Shown here in pieces: positions 17,525 through 26,555 of a stretch of DNA of 64,000 bases. The first letter of the stretch is position 1; every line of letters starts with the position of its first letter. The DNA is from CAZSXU01 sp964610505 (GTDB taxonomy: Bacteria; Arandabacterota; Arandabacteria; JAGLYR01): contig CAZSXU010000018.1 of assembly GCA_964610505.1 (NCBI GenBank), positions 16,926 through 80,925 of the forward strand, given 5' to 3'. A program made the position numbers and the translations under genes. Below the pieces are notes generated by a model that saw only the letters and a list, made by a program, of their open reading frames with translations, did no database searches and was not told the DNA's origin.

Positions 17525-19990
17525 CTACAGTCCTTCCGCCAGCGCCGCTCCCCGCTCCGTGTAGACCATCGGGCCCGGTGTTTCGAATACCATCCTGAAA
17601 TCCGGGCTCTCCACAACGCCGAATCCGGTCAACCGTTGCCAGAAGGATTTCTTCGGTCGGTGGTAGTAGATCACGCGGTAGTCCTCGGCGATGTTCCCCA
17701 ACTCCGCCGCCAGGTCCAGGGCTTCTCGCACACCCCCGATCCGATCGACGAGACCGTTCCCGAGAGCCTGGCGACCCGTGTAGAGGCGGCCGGCCCCAAG
17801 TTCGAGGACCTCCTGCCGGGTCTTGCCCCGCCCCTCGGCGACCTTGGAGGTGAAAATGTCGTAGAAGTCGTCCACGATGTCCAGGATCATTTCTCGCTCT
17901 TCATCCGTTGTCCTGCGGTTGGAGCTGAACATGTCGACGTGCTCGCCCCGCTTGAACACTTCATTGCGGATCCCGATCTTGGAATAGAACCCCGAGGTAA
18001 TCGGTTTCATCCCCGTGACTCCAATGGAACCGGTGAGCGTGGCGGGATTCGCGACGATCTTGTCGGAATTCATGGCGATGTAGTAGCCTCCGGATCCGGC
18101 CACGGCACCCATCGATGAGACGACGGGTTTTCGAGTCCGGTCCTTGAGATCCTCGATCTGGTACCAGATCATGTCCGACGCGTAGCCCGAACCGCCGGGG
18201 CTGTCGATTCTGAGAACAACGGCTTTGACTTCCGGGTCGCCCTGAACCCTTCGGAGGGTCTGCACGAGGGTCTCCGAGCCGATCACGTTTCCGTCGAAGA
18301 AGCCCGAGCGATTCTCGCCCACGTCGATGGTCCCCATGGCCGCGATCACGGCGACCGCCGGGCGTTCGTTCCAGGCGTACCGGCGGTGTTTCTCCTTGGC
18401 GATGCTCCATCCGTCGACGATGCGGGACCGAGTCATCCGGTTCGTCAGGCTGTCCGCAATGTCGCTGTAAGCGAGGATGTCCACCAACCCGAGTTCCTTG
18501 GCCTGGGGGGCGAGGATCGGCCGTCCGTCGAAGATGTGCTCGAGCTGCGAACGGTCCAGACCTCGCGAGTCGGCGATATCGGTGAGATACTGGTCGAACC
18601 AGTCCTCGAAAAGGGAATCCATCTCCCGGCGGAATTCCTCCGGCACGTCGTCCTCGGTCAGCTGGAAGTAGGCTGATTTGAATCTGCATTCGCGACACGG
18701 GTAGCGCTCGAACTCAATCCCGAGCTTGTCCATGAGCCCCTTCATCATCTGGACTCTTGCCATGAGTCCGAACGGCCCCATCTCCAGGGTTTCCGGCATG
18801 ATGATCGTGTCGGCCGTGGAAGCCACCAGGTACTCCGGCAGGCCGCCTCCTCCGGCCATGTAGGCGATGATCTTCTTGCCTCTCTGCTTGGCCAGGCGCA
18901 TCTCGGCACGAAGTTCCTGGGCGATCGCCATGTTGGTGAAGAGGCCGCCTTCCGGCCCGCCCCAGATGTCGAGCCGGATGCCCGATACGGTTTCGTCATC
19001 CACGGCTTCTCGAATGGCGGACAGGAGATAGGACGCGCCCCGGTGGGAACGCAAGGTGATCCGGCCCTCGCTCGGTTCGTCGCGATACCGGCCCGCGAGC
19101 GCGAACTTCGCGACCCGCCGCTCTCTGGAGAATGCCGAACGGTTGATGCGGTTGGAGAATTCGGCGTAGTAGCTGGTGGCCCGGTACGGACCGTCTTCCG
19201 TCTGGGACCGGACGACTCCGAGGCCGTTCCGTCGAAGATTCACGCCCAGGCCGAAGTGGAGTGTCCGGTTCCGGTTCACGGATGCGAACATGAGCAGTCC
19301 CTCGATCGGCTCCGCCTGAAGGCCCCAACGGTAGTCGCAATCCTCCCAGTCATCGAAGACGTCGGACGCCGCGTCCAACGTCAGCGTCAACCGAGTGGTC
19401 CCCGGCCGAAGCGCAACCCCGGCCCGGTACGTTCGGGGAATGGATCCGTCGCCGAACCTGGGGTGATTGATGCCGTCCACCTTTGCCGCCAGGGAGATCC
19501 AGCGGGCGGGGCGCACCAGAAGTCCGGCGCCGTAGGCTCCGGCCGATCGCGCCGGCCCGGCCCCGGCGCGCCACCAGCTGTGGCTGAATCCCATCCGGGC
19601 CATCCGGCTTACGGGAAATCCCACACCGAGAACGTACTGGTCTCGGTTCAGGCCGTAGACATCGTCGCTCCAATGCTGGTAGCCGCAGCCCAGAAGACCC
19701 AGCTGTCCGAAAGTGGAGACCGTACTCCACCGGGATTCGATCTGGGAACCGCCGAGATAGAGCCCTCTGCCTCGAATTCCGATCGCCGCCGGGTTGTGAA
19801 GCGCCGCCGAGAACCCGTCGGCGGTCGCGAGAGCCTGAGACTCGGGGGTGTACACCTGGGGCGGAAGGAGATTCGGGATCTCGGGATCCGGAACCGTGGC
19901 GCCTGCGGAGCAGGCGGATCCGAGGGATAGACCAACGATCCCCGAGAGAGCCCATCGTGCAAACCCCGCTATCGGTCTGTGATTTCGCAT
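17525..19990 (-). CDS. sppA: SppA-like S49 peptidase fused to an N-terminal outer-membrane beta-barrel-like region
   Basis: An 821-residue exported protein. After the signal peptide (WALSGIVGLSLGSACSAGAT), residues about 40-300 look like a PorV/UPF0164-type beta-barrel: LATADGFSAALHNPAAIGIR, then many alternating hydrophobic strands ending in aromatics. The rest is a two-domain 67K-type SppA. Lys438 in FKSAY matches the catalytic Lys of E. coli SppA (YKSA context). Ser633 in GAVAGSGGYY matches its nucleophile, and LRIDSPGGSGYASD is the oxyanion region. So the protease dyad is intact. SppA normally cleaves signal-peptide remnants in the inner membrane; a barrel fusion would place it at the outer membrane, which is unusual. 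RBS GGGGAGGA precedes the start. Confidence 0.82.
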   Translation of the reverse strand: MRNHRPIAGFARWALSGIVGLSLGSACSAGATVPDPEIPNLLPPQVYTPESQALATADGFSAALHNPAAIGIRGRGLYLGGSQIESRWSTVSTFGQLGLLGCGYQHWSDDVYGLNRDQYVLGVGFPVSRMARMGFSHSWWRAGAGPARSAGAYGAGLLVRPARWISLAAKVDGINHPRFGDGSIPRTYRAGVALRPGTTRLTLTLDAASDVFDDWEDCDYRWGLQAEPIEGLLMFASVNRNRTLHFGLGVNLRRNGLGVVRSQTEDGPYRATSYYAEFSNRINRSAFSRERRVAKFALAGRYRDEPSEGRITLRSHRGASYLLSAIREAVDDETVSGIRLDIWGGPEGGLFTNMAIAQELRAEMRLAKQRGKKIIAYMAGGGGLPEYLVASTADTIIMPETLEMGPFGLMARVQMMKGLMDKLGIEFERYPCRECRFKSAYFQLTEDDVPEEFRREMDSLFEDWFDQYLTDIADSRGLDRSQLEHIFDGRPILAPQAKELGLVDILAYSDIADSLTNRMTRSRIVDGWSIAKEKHRRYAWNERPAVAVIAAMGTIDVGENRSGFFDGNVIGSETLVQTLRRVQGDPEVKAVVLRIDSPGGSGYASDMIWYQIEDLKDRTRKPVVSSMGAVAGSGGYYIAMNSDKIVANPATLTGSIGVTGMKPITSGFYSKIGIRNEVFKRGEHVDMFSSNRRTTDEEREMILDIVDDFYDIFTSKVAEGRGKTRQEVLELGAGRLYTGRQALGNGLVDRIGGVREALDLAAELGNIAEDYRVIYYHRPKKSFWQRLTGFGVVESPDFRMVFETPGPMVYTERGAALAEGL

Positions 19991-20323
19991 GAACGTATCC
20001 TCCCCTCAGGGTACTCTGGATCCGATCGATCGGCACCCCGCGTAGCGGCGGGGATTGTGATTGCACACCGCCGGGCCTCATGAATGCGGCGCCGGAGAAC
20101 GCGTGTGGCGCGCCCCTACCATACCATCGGCGGGGTCTCGGCGCAACGCAGGGAGACGTTCGTCCGGTCCGTTCGCGTCGGCTGCGACCGAAGCGGGATC
20201 GCAAAGGAGCGCTGGCGGTGTTTGCGCCAACGTGATAGAATCCAAAGAACGTGTGGGATGATGATCGCACGTTCCGCGGCGGTGTCGCGGCGGCCGGGGA
20301 CCGACCCCGGGAGGGAGTGAGGC
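19991..20323. other. Divergent intergenic region between the SppA-like and small membrane protein genes
   Basis: 333 bp with no convincing gene. It holds the palindrome CCGATCGATCGG near 20021, a GC hairpin (CCCCGC...GCGGGG) next to it, and an extended -10 element for the plus-strand gene. Confidence 0.5.
20233..20241 (+). promoter_or_regulatory. Extended -10 promoter element
   Basis: TGATAGAAT matches the TGnTATAAT extended -10 pattern, about 80 bp before the 20324 gene. No good -35 is visible at 17 bp. Confidence 0.35.
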
Positions 20324-20698
20324 ATGGCCAAATTGGAACATTGGCTCATCATTCTGATTGGGCTCCACAGCTTCGCCGTCGGGCTCGCGCTCATGCTTGC
20401 CCCGCTGTGGGTGGCCGGTTTTTTTGGCTGGGGGGAAGTCACTCCGCCGTTCTTCGCACGCCAGGCGGGCATTTTCCATATCGTTCTTGCCGTCGGTTAC
20501 GTGCTCGAGTATTCGCGCCACCGCTCCATCTCATTGTTAATCATGGCCAAGGCCGTGGCGTTTGTGTTTCTGCTCTCGGTGACGTTCATCTCGGGGAGTC
20601 CGTGGGTGGTCCCCTTCAGTGGAGTGGCGGACGGGTTGATGGGATTGGTGGCCTACCTGGTGCGGCGCCGGGCGGCCCTTGAGGCCCCGAGTCGCTAG
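20324..20698 (+). CDS. Small four-helix membrane protein, unknown function
   Basis: 124 residues, with hydrophobic helices at about 8-30, 44-60, 68-88 and 96-112 and an Arg-rich C-terminus (LVRRRAALEAPSR). The strong RBS GGGAGGGAG precedes the ATG by about 6 nt. The size and spacing of helices resemble DoxX/DUF4345-like small membrane proteins, but no diagnostic motif is seen. Its stop codon overlaps that of the convergent larC fragment as CTAG. Confidence 0.65.
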   Translation: MAKLEHWLIILIGLHSFAVGLALMLAPLWVAGFFGWGEVTPPFFARQAGIFHIVLAVGYVLEYSRHRSISLLIMAKAVAFVFLLSVTFISGSPWVVPFSGVADGLMGLVAYLVRRRAALEAPSR

Positions 20699-21429
20699 GA
20701 CATTCGTATGGCGACGGACTTGACCTCATCATAGACATCCTTGAGCGGTATGCCGTGCTCCAGGGCGATCCGGCGGCAGTCCTCGTATTCCGGGGCGACA
20801 TTGGCGATGCGGTCTCCCACGCGGCTCACCTTCACTCCGACCTTGCCCCACTTGGTCTCCACGGCGATCGATGTTCTCGCCAGTTTCCTGCGCTCGACAC
20901 GCCCGATCCTCATCCCGAGCGTGGTCGTCTCGGCGGCCAGCGTTGAGACGATCTCTTCGGTGCGATCCGGGGTTGCCAGCACGCTCAAGAGAGTCCCCGG
21001 TCGATTCTTCTTCATGTAGATCGGCGTCATGGTGACGTCGAGCGCCCCCTGTCGCCAGAGAAGATCGGAGACGTGCCCAAAGAGCTCGGGGTTCATGTCG
21101 TCCAGGTTGGTTTCGACCAGGACCACCTCGTCGCGCTCGAAGGATCGATCGTCCGATTGTCCCAGGGTCACGCGCAGAAGGTTCGGAATCTCAAGCTCCC
21201 GGCCACCCGCGCCGTAGCCGGTCTGATCCACCCGCATCGCAGGGCGCGGACCGAACGACCTCGCCAGGATCTTGAGGATGGCCACGCCGGTGGGGGTCGC
21301 CAGCTCGGCCTCGATACCGGTCGAGTAGGCGGGGATCCCCTCGAGCAAAGCCAGGGTCGCAGGTGCGGGCACGGGAAGCGTGCCGTGGGCGCACTGGACG
21401 AAACCGGTTCCCACGTGGATGCGGGAGGC
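20695..21429 (-). pseudogene. larC: Truncated duplicate of larC (3' half only)
   Basis: It encodes the C-terminal ~60% of LarC (from VGTGFVQCAHG to YDEVK) and lacks the first ~150 residues. Bases 20719-21429 match 25334-26044 with no indel (constant offset 4615) and one mismatch noticed (A at 20737, G at 25352). The tail differs: SVAIRMS here versus RKSEENM in the complete gene. A GTG at 21414 could start translation, but the N-terminal domain would be missing. The simplest reading is that this is the original 3' end, displaced when the island at 21430-25333 arrived with its own copy. Confidence 0.85.
20719..21429. repeat. 711-bp direct repeat, copy 1 (larC 3' half)
   Basis: Left member of a long near-identical direct repeat flanking the NACHT gene. 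Identity breaks sharply at GGAGGC followed by GTTGCGTACTAAG. Confidence 0.9.
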
Positions 21430-21437
21430 GTTGCGTA

Positions 21438-24400
21438 CTAAGGGTGATCCATTGTCACGGCTCTTTGTAGGAAATACCGAGCGATATCTTTGACTTTGAT
21501 GGGTATCTCCATTATGGGATCACTCGTGGCTCGGTCGTCAGTGAGTGCCTGTGTCAGAAAAGGTACTATAGCAGCAGTCACCTGGATCTTCGATTGCCCG
21601 GCGAAGCCTCCCGAAACGAGACCGAGTGCATGTGCGACACTATCGAGCGGTATGCTGCTGTCTTCGGCAAGACACGTAATGAGCGTTTCGACATGACGAC
21701 GGTCGCGCCCGGCCACTGAGGCCATCGTCTTGCTCGCCTCCAACCGGACTGCTCGGACCGGATCAGCTAGGCAACCGAGCAGAGACCGCAGTACGCGACT
21801 CTCCACTTCGCCGAAGCGCCCGAGGGCCCTTAGTGCGCTACTTCGCACTGAGGATTCTCTGTCTTGTAGACTCGTGAGGATCGCGTCACCGGCGACCTTG
21901 TCTGTGCAGCGTAGCCTGACGAGTGCATAGGTGGCGCTGGCCCTTGCGGCTGGATGTGCATCCGTTATCAAGCGCAGAAGAGGCGCCCTTGAGGAGACTT
22001 TAGCCTGACTGCCCATGCTTCCGAGTGTGTAGGCTGCCATAGACCGAACGTGCGGATCCAGGTCCTCAAGTGCGTCGATTAGACCTTCCACTACTCCAAA
22101 GGAGGCGACACCAATTCGGCCAAGAGCCAGGGCAGCACTGAATCGGACGCCGGCGTCTTGGTGTTTCAGTCTGCGGAAGATCGGACCCACCGCGTGCCAT
22201 TCAGGTTCTGCAAGAAGGCCGAGGGCCTGAATAGCACGGCCCTGGATATCTGGATGGTCATTTCGGACTCTCTTTAGCAAGGCGTCAAGGATCTGGCGAT
22301 CCGTCCGCCCCAACTCGCCAAGCGCAGATGCGGCCAGAGCTCGGCTCTGAGAATCATCATCTTCTAGCATGCGCATCAAAGCTCTGGCCACTCGGGCTTG
22401 ACCCCGGCCAAGCCGGACTAACGCTTGTGCAGCTATCCAGCGTGCATTGAAATCCTCGTTAGTGACGAGTCGCAGCAGCTTGTTGATTGGAAATGGTGCT
22501 CCTTCGCCGACTGTCTCGAGAGATCTCGCTGCAGCCTGCCGAACAACACCAGACGTGTCACCTAGCATTGGGAGAATAGCTTCAATTGCGTTCGGCCAGA
22601 TGGACGACAATGCACTCAGGATTTCAATAGTGTGCTGACGCACTAGTTCGCTGCCATTCTCTAGACTCCGTGTCAATGACGCAACCCCAAGACCTTTTCT
22701 GCCCCTACCTAATCTTACTAAGCTCTGAGTCGCTGCCGAACGCACGGTGGGATCGTCGTCTTCAAGGCATTTCAGCAGGGAATCAACCACATCACTCGAT
22801 GGTTCTTTAGCCTGACCGAGTGCTTCAGCGCTGAACCTGCGCACTATGGAGGCAGGATCTTTGAGGGATCGCATCAAGGTCCCAAGAGTATCGTGTCTTG
22901 TGCCAAGAAGTCGACCTATCGTTTTCACCGCAAGCGCGCGAGTAGCCATCTCGGAATGCTCGATCTGAAGTACTAGAATCGCTGTCATCTTGGCAGCACT
23001 GGGGCTGTGCTGCAATTCGACGAGCGAATCGGCTGCTTGCTGGCGAGTCTCAAGGTACTCACCAGATTGAAACTTCGAGAATAGCTGGGTCAGTACTTGG
23101 TCTTCAACGCGGGGGTCGATTTGCACAGCATCCCTTAGGCATCGTCCTGCTGACATGAGGTTGCTCCCCAACGCGTCGTCGGGCTGAGCGAGAATATCTG
23201 AGATCAGGAGGGAAGGATCTCTCATTCCAGCATACAGAAGCAGGACTTCAGACCACCATGGATCGTGCAAGTGCGCTAGGATCTCCTGTCGCCCTTGCTC
23301 CTCGCGATCAATCAAACAGCACGCTGTCAGATACTCTTGAAAAGTGAGGTGCGAAAACCCGAAGGTTCCGAGTCTCTGCTCCATCAAGAGCCCACTGCGA
23401 TCCTTGACGTCCGCCAGAAATTCATCTGCTGCAGACGCTTCTTCCCCGATACTGGGCAAGATACCCGCGATTACCTGATGTGCCTGTGCTACGTCTGTTT
23501 CCTGCACTGTATGGGTGTGCATCCAATATGCTAGTGCCTCCAGAACTCGCCGCTTCCTTGCCCAATCCAGTCGAGTAGCAATCCCCTTTGCACTGTCCCA
23601 GTGTTCGAGGAGTACCTGAGTGCATTCTTCATACAGCTCTACGCGTCGTTGCGGTAATCTCGCTCGGTAGCGGTGCACCATGGCCACAATTGTCAGAAGC
23701 AAGGGGTTAACACAAAGGTGTTGAACGCGTTCGCTACTTCCGATGGACGCCAGCAGATCCTCGGCTTCGCATTGCGCCTCTACAATGGCGACTGAATCGG
23801 AATCGCCGACTCCCCGTGCTCTCTTCGCCACGCTCGATGCTAGACACCAGTGGCGTGCGAACCCATCAATGTCCTCTTGGTTGAACTCACAGATGTCGAA
23901 TTCAGCAAAGCCTGCGAGTGCTGCCCCAACATATCCCGCTGGGCGCGATGTCACGATGTATCTATTGCCTGGATAGGCGGCAACAAACGCTTCCACCTCG
24001 CGACACACGCCCCGACGCTCTTCATCTGTGGTGACCTCGTCCAAACCGTCAAGAAGCACGATGCATCTACTTGCCTGCAAACGCTCCGAGAAAAACCTCT
24101 GGGGGCAGTATTGAACCAGGTCTTCAGGGACACAGAGTGCAGGGAGGTTTTCGGCTGTAAGGTTGATTCGCGAACGGGGCAGCTCTCTCAGTGCGATCAC
24201 AATCGGAAGTCTTCGCTCGCGGATGAACATCTCTGTCTTCGCCTCTTTCCTGGCGAACTTCAGTGCTAGATACTTCAACAGCGTGGTCTTACCAGTCCCA
24301 GGGCCACCGAGAATCGCCAGTCGCTGGGAACCCAATCGCAGAGCTTGTGAGATTGACAGGCGACGCTCAGTGGATCTGGTAATGTCGTGAGCCGTGGTCA

Positions 24401-24779
24401 AGCCGACGAGGTTCGTCTCCGCGCGGCTACTTGTGACGTCAGCACCACTATCGGTCTGATTCACCGCGCCCGACGCGGAGGGCGCATGAACTGAAAGTGA
24501 GACGTACACCTTCTCCAATTCGAGCGCCACTGGGAAACGCGTTCGGATGCCCCGAACGTTTACGAAACGATGCAGCTCGCACAGGCGCTTCAGGTATCGT
24601 CGCTCGAAGTCCCACGCGGAAAGTCGGATTCCTAACTTCCGGCAGAAGTACAGGGACAACTTCGAGGAGGTCCTCCAAAGAGCGGGCAAAATATCCCGGA
24701 AAAAGAGAGTTGCCAAGGCGCCGGCAAGAACCAAGACAATCTCCTTATACTCCTGCCAAATCTCAGGTAGGCCAACCAT
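21438..24779 (-). CDS. Membrane-anchored NACHT NTPase with C-terminal HEAT repeats (NLR-like)
   Basis: 1113 residues. There is one N-terminal hydrophobic helix (about 12-30, EIVLVLAGALATLFF). Then comes an amphipathic region (VALELEKVYVSLSV) and a NACHT domain with Walker A GGPGTGKTTLL (Lys164), Walker B CIVLLDGLDEV (Asp244) and sensor-like YIVTSRPAGY. A winged-helix-like region (HLTFQEYLTACCL) follows at about 480. Residues about 560-1090 are tandem HEAT repeats (many D...VR..AA.ALG.LG units). This is the layout of bacterial NACHT/NLR-like proteins; several such families are known anti-phage sensors, the repeats being the ligand-recognition part. No separate effector domain is visible; the N-terminal helix could be the effector or just an anchor. 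Visibly more A+T-rich than its neighbours, consistent with transfer. Confidence 0.87.
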   Translation of the reverse strand: MVGLPEIWQEYKEIVLVLAGALATLFFRDILPALWRTSSKLSLYFCRKLGIRLSAWDFERRYLKRLCELHRFVNVRGIRTRFPVALELEKVYVSLSVHAPSASGAVNQTDSGADVTSSRAETNLVGLTTAHDITRSTERRLSISQALRLGSQRLAILGGPGTGKTTLLKYLALKFARKEAKTEMFIRERRLPIVIALRELPRSRINLTAENLPALCVPEDLVQYCPQRFFSERLQASRCIVLLDGLDEVTTDEERRGVCREVEAFVAAYPGNRYIVTSRPAGYVGAALAGFAEFDICEFNQEDIDGFARHWCLASSVAKRARGVGDSDSVAIVEAQCEAEDLLASIGSSERVQHLCVNPLLLTIVAMVHRYRARLPQRRVELYEECTQVLLEHWDSAKGIATRLDWARKRRVLEALAYWMHTHTVQETDVAQAHQVIAGILPSIGEEASAADEFLADVKDRSGLLMEQRLGTFGFSHLTFQEYLTACCLIDREEQGRQEILAHLHDPWWSEVLLLYAGMRDPSLLISDILAQPDDALGSNLMSAGRCLRDAVQIDPRVEDQVLTQLFSKFQSGEYLETRQQAADSLVELQHSPSAAKMTAILVLQIEHSEMATRALAVKTIGRLLGTRHDTLGTLMRSLKDPASIVRRFSAEALGQAKEPSSDVVDSLLKCLEDDDPTVRSAATQSLVRLGRGRKGLGVASLTRSLENGSELVRQHTIEILSALSSIWPNAIEAILPMLGDTSGVVRQAAARSLETVGEGAPFPINKLLRLVTNEDFNARWIAAQALVRLGRGQARVARALMRMLEDDDSQSRALAASALGELGRTDRQILDALLKRVRNDHPDIQGRAIQALGLLAEPEWHAVGPIFRRLKHQDAGVRFSAALALGRIGVASFGVVEGLIDALEDLDPHVRSMAAYTLGSMGSQAKVSSRAPLLRLITDAHPAARASATYALVRLRCTDKVAGDAILTSLQDRESSVRSSALRALGRFGEVESRVLRSLLGCLADPVRAVRLEASKTMASVAGRDRRHVETLITCLAEDSSIPLDSVAHALGLVSGGFAGQSKIQVTAAIVPFLTQALTDDRATSDPIMEIPIKVKDIARYFLQRAVTMDHP

Positions 24780-25309
24780 CTTCCTGGAGTCGCCTCAAAG
24801 AGAAAACGTGGTTTGAAATTGTCTTGTGCGATGAATACCCGAACGTACCGAAGTCTGAGCTAACAGGTTTCTACCGTCAACGGAAAACCTTCGCGGGCTC
24901 TGACTGATGGGCTTCCCAGAGGGCCTCATTAGGGAATGCAGATCTTCGCCTTGTGGCATCTAGCCTGAGCGAGGATGTAGATTTCTCTGATCCGATGTTC
25001 ATGTCTCCCTCATCCCGCAGCTGCTGGTCAACACAAGGCTATGTCGCTTCCTTTGGTGACTAATCACTCGGGTTGCTGCAGCTGCGGGAAGTGAACAATG
25101 GGAAAGAGTCCTCCCTAATATCGCGCCCACGGAGGTTCCATCCTTTCATTTAAGTATTTTCATAGAAGGTTTGTCTGGATTAGATATCGAACGGTCAGGA
25201 GCAGGTTTTGGCACTAAGATGAGAAATGCGCTGAGGTGCTTTGGTGTATCCCCGTGCAGAGAGTCGTTGTGGTGACACAAGTTAGAATCCAAAGACCAAA
25301 CGCTCAGGT
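24780..25309. other. A+T-richer non-coding stretch upstream of the NACHT gene
   Basis: 530 bp inside the island, between the NACHT start and the complete larC copy. It must carry the NACHT promoter, but no clear -35/-10 pair was found. An AGGA lies 2 nt before the ATG and a GAGG about 12 nt before it. There is no convincing ORF (a 29-codon frame on the minus strand near 25060-25150 lacks support) and no integrase or transposase remnant. Confidence 0.5.
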
Positions 25310-26479
25310 CTACATGTTCTCCTCCGATTTCCGCTTGACCTCATCATAGACGTCCTTGAGCGGTATGCCGTGCTCCAGGGCGATCCGGCGGCAGTCCTCG
25401 TATTCCGGGGCGACATTGGCGATGCGGTCTCCCACGCGGCTCACCTTCACTCCGACCTTGCCCCACTTGGTCTCCACGGCGATCGATGTTCTCGCCAGTT
25501 TCCTGCGCTCGACACGCCCGATCCTCATCCCGAGCGTGGTCGTCTCGGCGGCCAGCGTTGAGACGATCTCTTCGGTGCGATCCGGGGTTGCCAGCACGCT
25601 CAAGAGAGTCCCCGGTCGATTCTTCTTCATGTAGATCGGCGTCATGGTGACGTCGAGCGCCCCCTGTCGCCAGAGAAGATCGGAGACGTGCCCAAAGAGC
25701 TCGGGGTTCATGTCGTCCAGGTTGGTTTCGACCAGGACCACCTCGTCGCGCTCGAAGGATCGATCGTCCGATTGTCCCAGGGTCACGCGCAGAAGGTTCG
25801 GAATCTCAAGCTCCCGGCCACCCGCGCCGTAGCCGGTCTGATCCACCCGCATCGCAGGGCGCGGACCGAACGACCTCGCCAGGATCTTGAGGATGGCCAC
25901 GCCGGTGGGGGTCGCCAGCTCGGCCTCGATACCGGTCGAGTAGGCGGGGATCCCCTCGAGCAAAGCCAGGGTCGCAGGTGCGGGCACGGGAAGCGTGCCG
26001 TGGGCGCACTGGACGAAACCGGTTCCCACGTGGATGCGGGAGGCATACACGGCCTCGATTCCGAGTCTCTTCAGCCCGAGGACCGATCCCACGACGTCGA
26101 CGATGGAGTCGATCCCGGCGACTTCATGGAGGTGGATCTCCTCCATGGGCCGGTTGTGGATCTTCGCCTCGGTTTGGGCGACGGCGGTGAGGATGGCCGT
26201 CGTCGACGTCTTCACACCGGAATCCAGACCACTCTCGTCGACGATGCGCAGGAGCTCGGCCGCGCTGCGGTGGGGCACGTTTTCATCGGTATCGACGTGA
26301 AACTCCGTTCCGGAGATACCGCGCTTCTCGGTCTTTTCCGCCCTCAGCCGGTATCCGGAGACCCCGAGCCCGGCGAGCTCGTCCCGGAGCCATTCCAATT
26401 CGAGACCGGCGTCCAACAGCGCGCCGATGATCATGCTTCCACAGACGCCGGAGTAGCAGTCGAAGTAGGCAATGCGCAT
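25310..26479 (-). CDS. larC: Nickel-pincer cofactor nickel-insertion protein LarC (complete copy)
   Basis: 389 residues, normal LarC length in a single frame. LarC (DUF111) uses CTP to insert nickel into pyridinium-3,5-bisthiocarboxylic acid mononucleotide, the last step of the nickel-pincer cofactor of lactate racemase and related enzymes. Landmarks: MRIAYFDCYSGVCGSMIIGALLDAG at the start, the HLHEVAGIDSIVDVVG metal-ligand region, PVPAPATLALLEG, the TNLDDMNPE segment and a C-terminal GVKVSRVGDR domain. The last ~60% (25334-26044) is duplicated at 20719. The final residues RKSEENM differ from the other copy, so the native C-terminus may have been swapped by the insertion. It is last in the larE-larB-larC series. 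Confidence 0.93.
   Translation of the reverse strand: MRIAYFDCYSGVCGSMIIGALLDAGLELEWLRDELAGLGVSGYRLRAEKTEKRGISGTEFHVDTDENVPHRSAAELLRIVDESGLDSGVKTSTTAILTAVAQTEAKIHNRPMEEIHLHEVAGIDSIVDVVGSVLGLKRLGIEAVYASRIHVGTGFVQCAHGTLPVPAPATLALLEGIPAYSTGIEAELATPTGVAILKILARSFGPRPAMRVDQTGYGAGGRELEIPNLLRVTLGQSDDRSFERDEVVLVETNLDDMNPELFGHVSDLLWRQGALDVTMTPIYMKKNRPGTLLSVLATPDRTEEIVSTLAAETTTLGMRIGRVERRKLARTSIAVETKWGKVGVKVSRVGDRIANVAPEYEDCRRIALEHGIPLKDVYDEVKRKSEENM
25334..26044. repeat. 711-bp direct repeat, copy 2 (inside intact larC)
   Basis: Right member of the pair. Recombination between copies would remove 4615 bp, including the whole NACHT gene, and leave an intact larC. Confidence 0.9.
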
Positions 26480-26517
26480 GCGATCCCGATTCCTTCGTCA
26501 AAAGAGCCAAGTCTGCC

Positions 26518-26537
26518 AGCCACAGATTTCACAGACG
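26518..26537. repeat. Family A short tandem repeat, partial copy
   Basis: CCACAGATTTCACAGA, next to the larC start and the palindromic element. Confidence 0.6.
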
Positions 26538-26555
26538 CTCGGTTGCCCTTCAGCC

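Noticed and set aside
25060..25150. A 29-codon minus-strand frame in the island as a toxin-like peptide
   Set aside because: Although an ATG is present, there is no hydrophobic segment or paralogue and the composition looks non-coding.
20236..25300. A shared 13-mer TAGAATCCAAAGA near 20236 and 25283 as possible element ends
   Set aside because: Sequence around it does not match and a 13-mer match is expected by chance in 64 kb.
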